A stretch of DNA of 64,000 bases from Chromohalobacter sp. 11-W (GCF_029889905.1 NZ_JARANZ010000003.1:62001-126000), one strand, 5' to 3'. Positions 32,482 to 41,111 are shown, counted from the stretch's first letter. Translations and numbers: made by a program. Notes: a model not told the origin generated them from the letters alone.

Positions 32482-32997
32482 ATGCATTCTACCCAATTGT
32501 GCGATGTCCTGCGGAATCCACCGCTTTGGGATTATGCCTTGGCGTTGTACCAGCGCCCCGGGGTCGCCGACGCCTGCTTGCAGCTACAAGATACGGCAGG
32601 GGCGGATGTCTGCGAATTGTTGTGGCGCTGCTGGCTCGATCATCACGCTCTCGTGCCCACCGAGCAGACGTACAGCACGCTGGATGAGATCCGTGCCTGG
32701 CAAGCCGAGGTCACACAGCCGATCCGCTACCTACGCCGCATGCTCAAGCCGCGGGCGCGACATGCACATGACGTGGCGACGCTGCGCGATCATCTCAAGG
32801 AAGCCGAGCTACTCGCCGAACGCGAAACACTGCGCCAGTTTCAGGCACTCAGCGAGACGTTGCATGCCGTCCGCAAGCGCCGGGCGGACGACGCCAGCCT
32901 GACAATGCAGCTAACACGCTGCTTGACCATACACGAGCCAGCGCAAGAAGCCGCGCTGGCAACGCTGACCACCCAAAACACGGCTCACCATCCATAA
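32482..32997 (+). CDS. TIGR02444 family protein (DUF2390)
   Basis: A predicted cytoplasmic protein of 171 residues. The opening PPLWDYALALYQRPGVADACLQLQD and CELLWRCWLDHH are typical of the TIGR02444/DUF2390 family, whose function is unknown. It is divergent from the YheS-type ABC-F gene, a neighbourhood common for the family. The ATG at 32482 has GGAGA about six bases upstream; the frame also opens at a TTG two codons earlier. Confidence 0.85.
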   Translation: MHSTQLCDVLRNPPLWDYALALYQRPGVADACLQLQDTAGADVCELLWRCWLDHHALVPTEQTYSTLDEIRAWQAEVTQPIRYLRRMLKPRARHAHDVATLRDHLKEAELLAERETLRQFQALSETLHAVRKRRADDASLTMQLTRCLTIHEPAQEAALATLTTQNTAHHP

Positions 32998-33208
32998 TAC
33001 GTTATCGCTTCGCCATCAGCTCAACGCTCGAAAAGCGTATATCACGCATGTGCGGACACGCCATTGACGAGTGGCGCTCACCCCGCAAACTCTGTAGGTT
33101 TTATAGAAGCCAGTCCGATTGATCGCGACACCTTCACGGCGCGGTACGGACGTCGAGATCCATGCCATTCGCACGACGAATCGGCCATCACAAAAAGGAC
33201 TCTACGAC

Positions 33209-33838
33209 ATGACACCTTCACAGCCTGGCAATAGCGATGAAAAGGCTGAATCACGCAGTGCCTTGCTTCGTGTACTGGGAACTATCGATCATGGCCTAGG
33301 CATCATCGAGCGCGTGATCATCGCGGGGGGCGTACTCGCCATGGCCGTGCTCATGAGCGGTCACGTCGTCGGCAATCTGCTATTCGATCAAGGCATCCCC
33401 GGCACCTATGAAGTCACCGAGATGCTCATCGTGGTGATTACCTTCGTCGGTGTCGGCTATGCAGCTCGTAATGCCCGCCATATCAGCATGTCGGCGATCT
33501 ATGACCAGCTCAGCGGCCGCTGGCGCAAGGCACTCCTCATCCTGATTTGTCTGGGCACTGCGGTATTGATGTTCTATTTCGCCGACAAGTCCATCGACTA
33601 TGTCATGGCCATTCACGATCGCGGTCGTAACAGTGCTTCATTGAACATCCCGCTATGGATCGTCTATCTCGCCCTCCCTGTCGGCTTCATTCTCGCCGGC
33701 GTGCAATACCTGCTCACCGCCGTGCGCAACCTGGTCAGTGACGATATCTATCGTGCCTTCAACGAAAAAGAGGAATACGACGAAGTGCCCCCGGAAGCGG
33801 AAGAAGGCAATGGCAATGATGCACGCCGCGATGCCTGA
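33209..33838 (+). CDS. dctQ: TRAP transporter small membrane subunit (DctQ type)
   Basis: Small four-helix subunit of a tripartite ATP-independent periplasmic transporter. The 209 residues have helices at about 30-52, 62-84, 104-126 and 148-170 and an acidic Glu/Asp C-terminal tail. GTYEVTEMLIVVITFVGVGYAARNARHIS is typical of the family. AAAAGGAC precedes the chosen ATG; a longer opening at 33119 has no signal for initiation. Only 47 bp separate it from dctM. Confidence 0.92.
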   Translation: MTPSQPGNSDEKAESRSALLRVLGTIDHGLGIIERVIIAGGVLAMAVLMSGHVVGNLLFDQGIPGTYEVTEMLIVVITFVGVGYAARNARHISMSAIYDQLSGRWRKALLILICLGTAVLMFYFADKSIDYVMAIHDRGRNSASLNIPLWIVYLALPVGFILAGVQYLLTAVRNLVSDDIYRAFNEKEEYDEVPPEAEEGNGNDARRDA

Positions 33839-33885
33839 ACTGCCTCTCCGAAACACGACCGCCATCAACGCGAGGACGTAAAACA

Positions 33886-35169
33886 ATGCTAACTTGGCTA
33901 GCCGTGATCATGCTGGTGCTGCTGCTGCTCGGATTCCCCATGATGGTCCCTCTGGCGGCGGGCACGCTGTTCATGATGTTCACCGATATGACGTTTTTCG
34001 GGCCCGACCAAGCCGTGAGTTGGATGATCAATGGCATCGGCAGTTGGGTACTCGCCGCCGTGCCCATGTTCATCTTCGCTGCCGACATTCTCACCAAAGG
34101 CCATACTGCCAACCGCCTGCTCGATGTCGTCGATGTCTTCACCCGTCATGTCCGTGGGGGGTTGCCCATCACTACCGCCGCCTCGTGCGCCTTGTTCGGG
34201 GCTGTATCGGGCTCTACGCAGGCCACCGTGGTCGCCATGGGTGGACCGATGCGTCCTCGTCTCCTGGCGCGGGGCTACCCTGACAGTTTCGCTCTGGCCC
34301 TGATCATCAACGCCAGCGATATTGCGCTGCTGATTCCACCCAGCATCGGCTTCATCGTCTACGGCGTGGTCATGAAGACTTCGATCGGCGACTTGTTCCT
34401 CGCCGGCATTCTCCCCGGCCTTCTGATCCTGGCCATGTTCGCCGTGTACTGCTATATCGGTGCACGCCTGAAAGGGATCGAACCCGAGCCACGCGCCACC
34501 TGGGCGGAACGCTTCAAGGCGGTTCGCAGAGTCATTCTGCCGTTGGGTTTCCCGGTGCTGGTGGTCGGCGGTATCTACGGCGGCTTCTTCAGCGCCGTCG
34601 AGGCCTCGGCAGTCGCGGTGGCCTATGCCTTTCTCCTCGAGGTCGTCATCTACCGTCAGGTATCGATCCGTGACCTCGGTAGCCTGGCACTCTCTACCGG
34701 CATGATCACCGCCGTGGTCTTCATCCTCGTCGCCATCGGCGCGGCGTTCTCACAGACCCTAGGCACCGCCGGCGTACCGGAGCAAATTCTCGGCCCCATC
34801 ATCGAGGGTATCGGCGACAACCAGTTTCTGGCACTGCTGCTGATCGCTGCAGCCTTCTTCGTGGGCTGCATGTTCGTCGACCCGATCGTGGTCATTCTGA
34901 TTCTGGTGCCGATCTTCAAGCCACTGGTCGAAGCCACCGGGTTGGACCCGGTGCATGTGGGCGTGATCGTCACCCTGCAGGCGGCCATCGGCTCGGCCAC
35001 CCCACCGTTCGGTTGCGATATCTTCACCGCCATCGCGGTATTCCGCCGCCCTTACATGGACGTCATTCGCGGCACGCCGCCCTTCATTGCCATCCTGGCC
35101 TTGGCAACGATCATCTTGATCATGTTCCCCCAGATATCGCTGCTCCTCCCCTCGCTCGGCGGCGACTGA
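33886..35169 (+). CDS. dctM: TRAP transporter large membrane subunit (DctM type)
   Basis: Large subunit of the TRAP transporter, about 12 hydrophobic helices over 427 residues, driving solute uptake with a sodium gradient. Family blocks include AAVPMFIFAADILTKGHTANRLLD, GAVSGSTQATVVAMG, LIINASDIALLIPPSIGFIVYG and the late TLQAAIGSATPPFGCDIFTA. It ends about 80 bp before a bidirectional terminator shared with the convergent dctP gene. Confidence 0.95.
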   Translation: MLTWLAVIMLVLLLLGFPMMVPLAAGTLFMMFTDMTFFGPDQAVSWMINGIGSWVLAAVPMFIFAADILTKGHTANRLLDVVDVFTRHVRGGLPITTAASCALFGAVSGSTQATVVAMGGPMRPRLLARGYPDSFALALIINASDIALLIPPSIGFIVYGVVMKTSIGDLFLAGILPGLLILAMFAVYCYIGARLKGIEPEPRATWAERFKAVRRVILPLGFPVLVVGGIYGGFFSAVEASAVAVAYAFLLEVVIYRQVSIRDLGSLALSTGMITAVVFILVAIGAAFSQTLGTAGVPEQILGPIIEGIGDNQFLALLLIAAAFFVGCMFVDPIVVILILVPIFKPLVEATGLDPVHVGVIVTLQAAIGSATPPFGCDIFTAIAVFRRPYMDVIRGTPPFIAILALATIILIMFPQISLLLPSLGGD

Positions 35170-35248
35170 GTGCGCCCGGCCCGGCCTTCGCCGGGCTAGT
35201 ACGTCGTGGCGCGACATTACTGACTCACCACTATCCGCTAGGCACATA

Positions 35249-35280
35249 AAAACCCCGGAAGCTTGCGCTTCCGGGGTTTT
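35249..35280. terminator. Bidirectional rho-independent terminator between dctM and dctP
   Basis: A perfect 14-bp inverted repeat (35249-35262 with 35267-35280) with a four-base TTGC loop. The core is CCCCGGAAGC/GCTTCCGGGG, flanked by AAAA on the left and TTTT on the right, so it can stop transcription from both the plus-strand dctQM and the minus-strand dctP. Confidence 0.93.
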
Positions 35281-35320
35281 GCATGCGGCATGTCAGTACT
35301 TCAGACGCTGACAGTCAGGC

Positions 35321-36346
35321 TTACTCCGCCTTGTCGCCGGACTGATTGACATGATCCAGCACGATGTCCAGCGCTTTCTGACCACGTTCGCCGACCATGT
35401 CGACGTAGGTCTGACGCACCGGCTCGGCCAGCTTACGGAAGGCATCACGCTCATTTTCGTCCAGATGGACGATGTTGATGTCGCTTTTTTCCTTGATGGT
35501 CTCGAGACGCTCGGAGTTGAACTGAGTCTGGATGTCGTGGCCCTTCTGAACCATCTCGTCGAGCGTCGACTCGAGCATCTCGCGCTGATCGTCAGACAGG
35601 TCGTCGTACCACTCTTCGTTGCCGATGAAGTTGGCGATGAACTGCGACTGATCGGCGAAGATCATGTAGTCCTGTACTTCGTAGAAGCCCATGTTCTCAT
35701 GAGCGAAGACCGGCTGAATGTTACCTTCCGCCTGACCTTGCTGCAGGGCGCTATAGAGCTCGCCGTAAGCGATGGTGATCGGCGAAGCACCATAGGCTTC
35801 ATAGGTCGAACGTAGCAGGCTGTTATCCATGACACGGATCTGCAGGTTATCCATGTCCTCCGGCGTACGGACCTCCTTGTTCGCAGTCCAGACCTGATAC
35901 CCTTCGGGCAAGGTGGCCAGCGGTACCAGTCCGCGCTCGCGGAACGAATCCTGCCACGCATCACTCTTGAGGAAGTCGTCGGAGTTGAGAATCTCGGCCG
36001 TCTCCAACTGATCGTTCGGCATGACGAAGTTGAGACTCATCAACTGGCTTTCCGGCACGGTACCGCCCAAAAAGCCCGAGCCGAAGCCAAGCGGAATGGC
36101 GCCGCTCTGGATGGCGTCATACAACGCCGAATAGCTCGACCCCCATTTGCCATACGGCAGCAACTCGACCGTGATGTCGCCGTCGCTCTTTTCCTCGATC
36201 AACTTCTTGAACTCTTCCGCATAGCCGTACTGCACGCTACCTTCAGTCTCCTCGAGACCGAAACGCCAGGTATCGGCGGACGCCGTGGAAGCGACACCGA
36301 CCAAGCCTAAAGCCGTGATACTCAGAACGATATTGCGCAGTTGCAT
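35321..36346 (-). CDS. dctP: TRAP transporter solute-binding protein (DctP family, TeaA-like)
   Basis: Periplasmic binding protein of 341 residues with a signal peptide ending near ASTASA-DT. The mature N-terminus (DTWRFGLEETEGSVQYGYAE) and the QIRVMDNSLLRSTYEAYGASP block, with the family's substrate-carboxylate-binding Arg, recall the ectoine-binding protein TeaA of Halomonas. Similarity is partial, so the ligand could be another compatible solute or organic acid. It is transcribed towards dctQM and shares the terminator, an unusual arrangement for TRAP genes. Confidence 0.9.
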   Translation of the reverse strand: MQLRNIVLSITALGLVGVASTASADTWRFGLEETEGSVQYGYAEEFKKLIEEKSDGDITVELLPYGKWGSSYSALYDAIQSGAIPLGFGSGFLGGTVPESQLMSLNFVMPNDQLETAEILNSDDFLKSDAWQDSFRERGLVPLATLPEGYQVWTANKEVRTPEDMDNLQIRVMDNSLLRSTYEAYGASPITIAYGELYSALQQGQAEGNIQPVFAHENMGFYEVQDYMIFADQSQFIANFIGNEEWYDDLSDDQREMLESTLDEMVQKGHDIQTQFNSERLETIKEKSDINIVHLDENERDAFRKLAEPVRQTYVDMVGERGQKALDIVLDHVNQSGDKAE

Positions 36347-36492
36347 AGAGTTCCCTCTTTCTTATCAATGTAGATTCAGAGAAGAGCAAAGTCGCTTCGA
36401 TGTCAAGCCGTCGCCCTTCGCGCAGGTGCGCAACGGCACCGGTGCTGGTACAGTCGAGGGGCGGTGTTTGTTTATTTTGTTAAGGAGTTTTC

Positions 36493-37209
36493 ATGAAACG
36501 TTTGATGACGGCTGTGGCATTCGGCGGCCTCGTAGCGACGCCGCTGCTGGCCATGGCTGCCCCGCAGAGCGACGAAGCCAAACTCAGCTATAGCATTGGC
36601 GCAACGCTCGGCCAGAGCATTAAGCAGGACATCTCGGATCTCGATACCGACGCCTTTACCCAAGCGGTTGAGGACGTTTACGCCGGCGGTGACCTGCAGA
36701 TGAGCGATAAGGAGATCGCCGCCACGCTCTCTGACTTCCAGAAGCAGAAGATGGCTGAGCAGAAGAAGGAAAAGGCGCAGTCAGCCGAAAAGAACCGCAA
36801 GGCCAGCGAGGCATTCCTTGAAGAGAACGCCAAGAAAGACGGTGTGAAGGTCACCGACTCGGGGCTGCAGTACAAGGTTCTCGAATCCGGCGACGGCGAA
36901 ACCCCAAGCGCCGACGATACCGTGAAGGTCAACTACGAGGGCAAGCTGCCCGACGGTACCGTGTTCGATAGTTCCTACGAGCGCGGCGAACCCATCACCT
37001 TCCAGGTCGGCCAGGTCATCGAGGGCTGGCAGGAAGCGCTGCAGAAGATGCAGGTCGGCGATACCTGGATGCTCTACGTGCCCGCCGATCTCGCTTACGG
37101 CCAGGGCGGCACCGGGGGCCCGATCGGTCCCAACCAGGCACTGACCTTCAAGATCGAGCTGCTGGGTATCGAAGCCGGCGACGACCAAGAAACGTCGACC
37201 GACGAGTAA
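36493..37209 (+). CDS. FKBP-type peptidyl-prolyl isomerase (FkpA/Mip-like)
   Basis: Exported prolyl isomerase/chaperone of 238 residues. It has a signal peptide (cleaved after about MAMA-AP), an FKBP N-terminal dimerisation domain (LSYSIGATLGQSIKQD, then a long Lys/Glu-rich helix), and a C-terminal FKBP domain (VKVNYEGKLPDGTVFDSSYERGEP, VIEGWQEALQKMQVGDTWMLYVP, LAYG). The C-terminus is acidic. AAGGAG is seven bases before the ATG. A hairpin at 37223-37244 follows the stop. Confidence 0.93.
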   Translation: MKRLMTAVAFGGLVATPLLAMAAPQSDEAKLSYSIGATLGQSIKQDISDLDTDAFTQAVEDVYAGGDLQMSDKEIAATLSDFQKQKMAEQKKEKAQSAEKNRKASEAFLEENAKKDGVKVTDSGLQYKVLESGDGETPSADDTVKVNYEGKLPDGTVFDSSYERGEPITFQVGQVIEGWQEALQKMQVGDTWMLYVPADLAYGQGGTGGPIGPNQALTFKIELLGIEAGDDQETSTDE

Positions 37210-37602
37210 GCGCTCGTCACGTTAGGCGCCTCGCGGGGCGCCTAGCATCTCTCTTCACGCTGTCCTCGTCTTTCTACGCATGGCCTTCTTGCCGGACGCT
37301 CGCGCTGTGCGTTTTCCACACCCCATCGCCACTACCGCCTGTGGATAGTTTTGTGGAGCGTCTGTGGCTTGGCGGTGAAAACCGGCTTTCCTGCCCCCGC
37401 TGCGCCCTTGCATGACGCTCGCCTGTAGTCAAGCACACCCCACCACCGCATCAAAAATTAAACATTAAGCTATTGTTTTAATTAATTTTTTAATAAACAC
37501 CACTCCCTAGAGGCAAACACGGAGTAAGCGTTGGCTTACCCACAAGCCGCACGGTAAGCGCAATTGTCATAATGTGGACAAACGTCACGTGGGATGCCGT
37601 GC
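37210..37602. other. Convergent intergenic region with DnaA-box-like sites and AT-rich core
   Basis: This 393-bp gap lies between two 3' ends, so it needs no promoter. It contains a hairpin after the FKBP gene and four DnaA-box-like 9-mers: 37312-37320 plus, 37340-37348 minus, 37536-37544 plus and 37573-37581 minus. The 50-bp stretch 37451-37500 has only seven G/C bases. A perfect 6-bp hairpin (37524-37529 with 37534-37539) is followed by another GGTAAGCG copy at 37553-37560. No open reading frame stands out. Confidence 0.55.
37223..37244 (+). terminator. Probable terminator of the FKBP isomerase gene
   Basis: An 8-bp perfect stem, TAGGCGCC with GGCGCCTA, and a six-base loop lies 14 bases after the stop codon. 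The following sequence is only moderately T-rich (CATCTCTCTTC), so termination strength is uncertain. Confidence 0.45.
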
Positions 37603-38094
37603 CTAGCGGTGAATATCGAAGTCGAACCAGCTCCCCTCTTGCCCCTCAGGGGTTGTGAGAATCACTTGTGCCCGCCACGGCATGACCGTTTCCGTGCAAG
37701 GACGGAGCTCGCCCACGCCTCGGAAGTGGCCATCACCGACCTCTTCCAGCTCGACCCGAGTAAGGCCCATATTCATGTCACGTCCGACGAACTCCACGAC
37801 CGCCGACGCCACCTCGATACCGGATGTCTGCACATCCAGCGTCAACGGCTCGTACGAGGCGAAGTCGCCGTGTATCTCGAAACGCAACGTCCCACTCAAG
37901 CCGATATCGGTACGGCACGCCCCGTCGCGTAGATCGCAATGCATACGCGGGGGATACCAGGTGACGTTCTCGCGCGAATCACGCAGGTAATAGTCGGCGA
38001 GATAACCAGCCGCTACCAGAACCGTTATCAGCGTTACTAGCGTCAGTAGATTGAGCAGCGGCGATCTTACCGGATCTTCATCATGATGTTGCAT
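37603..38094 (-). CDS. Membrane-anchored protein of unknown function, possibly FixH-like
   Basis: Predicted to have about 163 residues with one N-terminal membrane helix (about residues 18-40, LLTLVTLITVLVAAGYLADY) and a periplasmic beta-rich domain. Visible features are two Cys in MHCDLRDGACRTD, VEFVGRDMNMGLTRVEL and ELRPCTETVMPWRAQVIL. The MNMG...C...MPW pattern recalls FixH/YtkA-type periplasmic domains linked to copper delivery, but this is inference. The start is uncertain: in-frame alternatives exist upstream to 38226, none with a clear ribosome-binding site. Confidence 0.6.
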   Translation of the reverse strand: MQHHDEDPVRSPLLNLLTLVTLITVLVAAGYLADYYLRDSRENVTWYPPRMHCDLRDGACRTDIGLSGTLRFEIHGDFASYEPLTLDVQTSGIEVASAVVEFVGRDMNMGLTRVELEEVGDGHFRGVGELRPCTETVMPWRAQVILTTPEGQEGSWFDFDIHR

Positions 38095-38212
38095 ATCGTT
38101 AGGTCGAATCCCATTACCCAGGGGCATCGCGCTAAGCTTACCAGTTCGTGTCCCGGCGAGCTTGGCTGCAGTCAGCGTCCGGTGTCCATGAAGTTGCTCA
38201 AGCGGAGGCACA

Positions 38213-39127
38213 ATGAGCGGTGTCACTGGGGCCCTGGGCCCTCTGTTTTTACTGATTCTACTCGGCGCCCTGCTGGGTTGGCGGCGTTTTCCCGGAGGCG
38301 ATTTCTGGCCCGCGATGGAACGGCTGATCTACTTTCTGCTGTTCCCCGCCATGCTGGTCTCGACGCTGGCTACGGCGAATGTGGCGCAGGTGCCGGTCAT
38401 CCGCCTGGCCGTGGTATTGATGGGCACCATGGCACTGTTCGCGCTGGGGCTCTGGTGCGCGCGTCATCGCCTCGCGCTGGCGCCATCGGCGTTCACCTCG
38501 GTGCTACAAGGCACGCTGCGCTTCAATACTTACGTAGGAGTCGCCGGCGCCGCCGCGCTACATGGCCAAGCTGGGGCGACGGTAGCCGCAGTCGCCGTTG
38601 CATTGATGGTCCCGCTGGCCAACATTCTCTGCGTGAGCGGTTTCATCGCCGCGGGCACGCTGGGGCCTTCTAGCTTGGGGCGCAGCCTGGCTGCCCTGTT
38701 GCGTAACCCCCTGATCCTGGCCTGTGTACTCGGTATCGCCCTCAATGTCACCGGCATCGGTCTGCCGGGTTGGCTGGGCAGCACCGTCGAACTCACTGGC
38801 CGTGCCGCCCTCCCGCTAGGGTTGATTGCCGTAGGCGTGGCACTGCGACCCAGTGCCCTTGTCGGCAGCGGGCATGCGTTCTGGTACTCGGCCACGCTCA
38901 AGCTTGTCGCCACCCCCGTGATCGTACTGGCCCTAGCCTGGCTGACCGGGCTCGACCCAGTGAGCCGCGACATCGCTCTTCTGTTCGCCGCCTTACCCAC
39001 CGCCACCTCGGCGTATATCCTCGCCCGCCAGCTAGGCGGTGACGCCGAGCTGATGGCGGCGCTAATTACCGGCCAGACCCTGCTGGCCATGGTGACGCTG
39101 CCAGCATGGATGGCACTGGCGAGTTGA
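38213..39127 (+). CDS. AEC family transporter
   Basis: Inner-membrane permease of the auxin efflux carrier (AEC) family, 304 residues with about ten helices in two inverted halves. LIYFLLFPAMLVSTLATAN at the N-terminus and DIALLFAALPTATSAYILARQLGGDAELMAALIT at the C-terminus are family blocks. Bacterial members move small organic acids such as malate; the substrate here is unknown. AGCGGAGG precedes the start. Confidence 0.9.
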   Translation: MSGVTGALGPLFLLILLGALLGWRRFPGGDFWPAMERLIYFLLFPAMLVSTLATANVAQVPVIRLAVVLMGTMALFALGLWCARHRLALAPSAFTSVLQGTLRFNTYVGVAGAAALHGQAGATVAAVAVALMVPLANILCVSGFIAAGTLGPSSLGRSLAALLRNPLILACVLGIALNVTGIGLPGWLGSTVELTGRAALPLGLIAVGVALRPSALVGSGHAFWYSATLKLVATPVIVLALAWLTGLDPVSRDIALLFAALPTATSAYILARQLGGDAELMAALITGQTLLAMVTLPAWMALAS

Positions 39128-39146
39128 GCCTCCCGACGAGACTAAT

Positions 39147-39196
39147 TGAAAAATATTCTCGTTACGCTTGACGATTCAAATGAGAATGGTTTACCT
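39147..39196 (+). promoter_or_regulatory. Promoter overlapped by two Fur-box-like sequences
   Basis: The -35-like TTGACG is at 39168-39173, followed by a 17-bp spacer and the -10-like TTACCT at 39191-39196. Against the 7-1-7 Fur model, 39147-39161 matches 10 of 14 positions and 39181-39195 matches 9 of 14, the second overlying spacer and -10. The arrangement fits iron-repressed transcription of the RNA starting near 39203; this is inference. Confidence 0.45.
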
Positions 39197-39202
39197 TAAC
39201 AA

Positions 39203-39318
39203 CCGTGGCGCCGCCAAGCGCCACTGACCTAAGCAGCGAATGTCAGGTTCCTGCCCATGGTTATCTCCTCATCAAGCTAGTCACGGTCTTTAAGCCGCCC
39301 ACCCGGGCGGCTTTTTTT
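39203..39318 (+). ncRNA. Candidate small regulatory RNA, possibly Fur-controlled
   Basis: About 115 nucleotides. A 5' stem-loop has a 7-bp perfect stem (39205-39211 with 39218-39224). A less structured middle contains TTATCTCCTCAT (39261-39272), complementary to a Shine-Dalgarno sequence. The 3' end is a rho-independent terminator: 9-bp stem 39292-39300 with 39305-39313, then seven T. The size, 3' end and Fur-like promoter resemble the RyhB/PrrF class, though I see no sequence identity with them. It has no convincing reading frame. Confidence 0.5.
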
Positions 39319-39416
39319 AGATTCATCGCAGAGCGGCATGAAATGAACAGGACCAAGGCAGGCAGCACTTTGCCAGCGTCTTGCTCGCCGTGACGTGATT
39401 CAGATCAGCCAGAATC

Positions 39417-39444
39417 GAAAAAACCGCTGCAAGCAGCGGTTTTC
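39417..39444 (-). terminator. Terminator downstream of trmB
   Basis: AAAACCGCTGC and GCAGCGGTTTT form a perfect stem around a tiny loop. On the minus strand the stem is followed by a T-run, so it should terminate transcripts coming from trmB; it may also act on the plus strand. Confidence 0.75.
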
Positions 39445-39502
39445 GAGGAAATCAGCGTTCTGTGTTGAAAGTGTTCTGTGAGAGCGGTGCTGCAACGTGC
39501 GC

Positions 39503-40252
39503 TCATCCGTCCTCACGGGCATAGATCAAATCCCAGACCCCATGGCCAAGCTTTTCGCCACGGCTCTCGAACTTGGTCAGCGGGCGGAATTCCGGGCGCG
39601 GCACATAGGGCGCGCTCTCAGCCGACGCCGTGTTGCGATAGCCCGGCGCCGCCTCCATGACCTCGACCATGTGCTCGGCGTAGGCTTCCCAATCGGTCGC
39701 CATGTGCAGATACCCGCCAGGCGCCAGACGCGTGCGTACCAGTTCGACGAAGGCCGGCTGCACGATGCGCCGCTTGTGGTGCTTCTTCTTCGGCCAGGGG
39801 TCGGGGAAAAACAGCTGCAGCCCCGTTAGGCTCGACTCGGGTAGACACTTACCGAGCACTTCCAACGCGTCCTCGCGGTACACGCGCAGGTTGGTCAGGC
39901 CGCGCTTATCCGCTTCGTCGAGCAGCTTGCCAACACCCGGCGCATGCACCTCGATGCCGATGAAGTCGGTCTCGGGATGTGTACTTGCCTGTTCGACCAG
40001 CGACTGCCCCATGCCAAAGCCGATCTCCACGACACAAGGCGCCTGCCGGCCGAACAGCGTCTCCAGCGACTGGCGGCCATCGGCCACGTTTAGCCCCAGG
40101 CGGGGCCAGACCTCTTCGAGCCCCCGCGACTGGGCAACGGTCATGCGTCCGGCGCGCAGTACATAACTCTTGATACCGCGCGGTGGGCGCGAGGATGACG
40201 CCGAGCCCGCCTCAGGGGCGTTCTCGGGGGAAGACGATGGTGAATCACTCAT
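39503..40252 (-). CDS. trmB: tRNA (guanine-N7-)-methyltransferase
   Basis: SAM-dependent enzyme that methylates G46 in the tRNA variable loop. From [14 protein letters not shown] it has 249 residues. The first 25 are a Ser/Pro/Ala-rich tail. After that come [12 protein letters not shown] (SAM motif I), [34 protein letters not shown] (the TrmB signature) and [17 protein letters not shown]. The ORF opens at a TTG two codons earlier; ATG at 40252 is preferred. It is downstream of thiG by 58 bp. Confidence 0.95.
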   Translation of the reverse strand: MSDSPSSSPENAPEAGSASSSRPPRGIKSYVLRAGRMTVAQSRGLEEVWPRLGLNVADGRQSLETLFGRQAPCVVEIGFGMGQSLVEQASTHPETDFIGIEVHAPGVGKLLDEADKRGLTNLRVYREDALEVLGKCLPESSLTGLQLFFPDPWPKKKHHKRRIVQPAFVELVRTRLAPGGYLHMATDWEAYAEHMVEVMEAAPGYRNTASAESAPYVPRPEFRPLTKFESRGEKLGHGVWDLIYAREDG

Positions 40253-40310
40253 GGGCAAGTCTGCGTTATCGATCAGGTAGCGAAGCAGGCCGTGCGGGCC
40301 GCGAAAGGGT

Positions 40311-41111
40311 TCAGGCGTTGATGCGCCCGGCGAAGGGCGACGACGGGCTCGCCGATGCCCGACGTGGCATGCGTTCGGCGAGATACGCCTCGCGCCCCGC
40401 CTCCACCGCCAGTTTCATGGCATGCGCCATGCGCACCGGTTGTCGGGCGTTGGCGATGGCCGAGTTGATCAGCACGCCGGCGCAGCCCATTTCCATGGCC
40501 AGCGCAGCATCCGAGGGCGTGCCGATACCGGCATCGACGAGGATCGGCACCTCGGCATTGCCGAGGATGATCTCAAGCGTTGCCGGATTGAGCAGGCCAT
40601 GCCCCGAGCCGATCAATGAGCCCAGCGGCATCACCGCGCAACAGCCGATGCGCTCCAACTCCTTGGCGACGATAGGGTCATCGCTGGTGTAGACCATGAC
40701 ATCGAAACCGTCGTTGACCAGCGTCTCAGCGGCCTTGAGGGTCTCGACCACATTGGGGTAAAGCGTGCCATCGTCGCCCAGCACCTCGAGCTTGACCAGG
40801 TTGTGGCCGTCGAGCAGCTCGCGTGCCAGCTTGCAGGTCCGCACCGCGTCCTTGGCGGTATAGCAACCCGCCGTGTTGGGCAGGATCGTGTAACGGCTCG
40901 TCGGCACAGCGTCGAGCAGGTTGGGCTCATCGGGATTCTGGCCCAAGTTGGTGCGGCGCACCGCGACGGTGACGAGCTCGGTGCCACTCGCCTCGACGGC
41001 GGCGGCGGTCTCGTCGAAATCCCGGTATTTGCCGGTACCCACCAGCAGGCGTGATGAGAAGACGCGACCGGCGACGGTCAATGGGATGTCCTGGCGCTGC
41101 TCAGCGGACAT
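40311..41111 (-). CDS. thiG: Thiazole synthase
   Basis: Forms the thiazole phosphate of thiamine from deoxyxylulose phosphate, dehydroglycine and ThiS thiocarboxylate. The 266-residue TIM-barrel protein has [35 protein letters not shown] (Schiff-base Lys region), [15 protein letters not shown] and [26 protein letters not shown] lies before the start. It is 78 bp downstream of thiS. Confidence 0.96.
   Translation of the reverse strand: MSAEQRQDIPLTVAGRVFSSRLLVGTGKYRDFDETAAAVEASGTELVTVAVRRTNLGQNPDEPNLLDAVPTSRYTILPNTAGCYTAKDAVRTCKLARELLDGHNLVKLEVLGDDGTLYPNVVETLKAAETLVNDGFDVMVYTSDDPIVAKELERIGCCAVMPLGSLIGSGHGLLNPATLEIILGNAEVPILVDAGIGTPSDAALAMEMGCAGVLINSAIANARQPVRMAHAMKLAVEAGREAYLAERMPRRASASPSSPFAGRINA

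Larger units (their letters stand above)
39128..39502. other. Intergenic region holding a candidate sRNA gene and a terminator
   Basis: A 375-bp gap after the AEC carrier gene. It contains two Fur-box-like sequences around a promoter, a structured segment ending in a strong terminator at 39292-39318 (described separately), and a second hairpin at 39417-39444 serving trmB. The 39205-39393 reading frame has no ribosome-binding site and runs across the terminator, so it is not counted as a gene. Confidence 0.7.

Noticed and set aside
39205-39393. 62-codon reading frame in the candidate sRNA region
   Set aside because: No ribosome-binding site; it reads through a strong terminator and shows no protein-like pattern.
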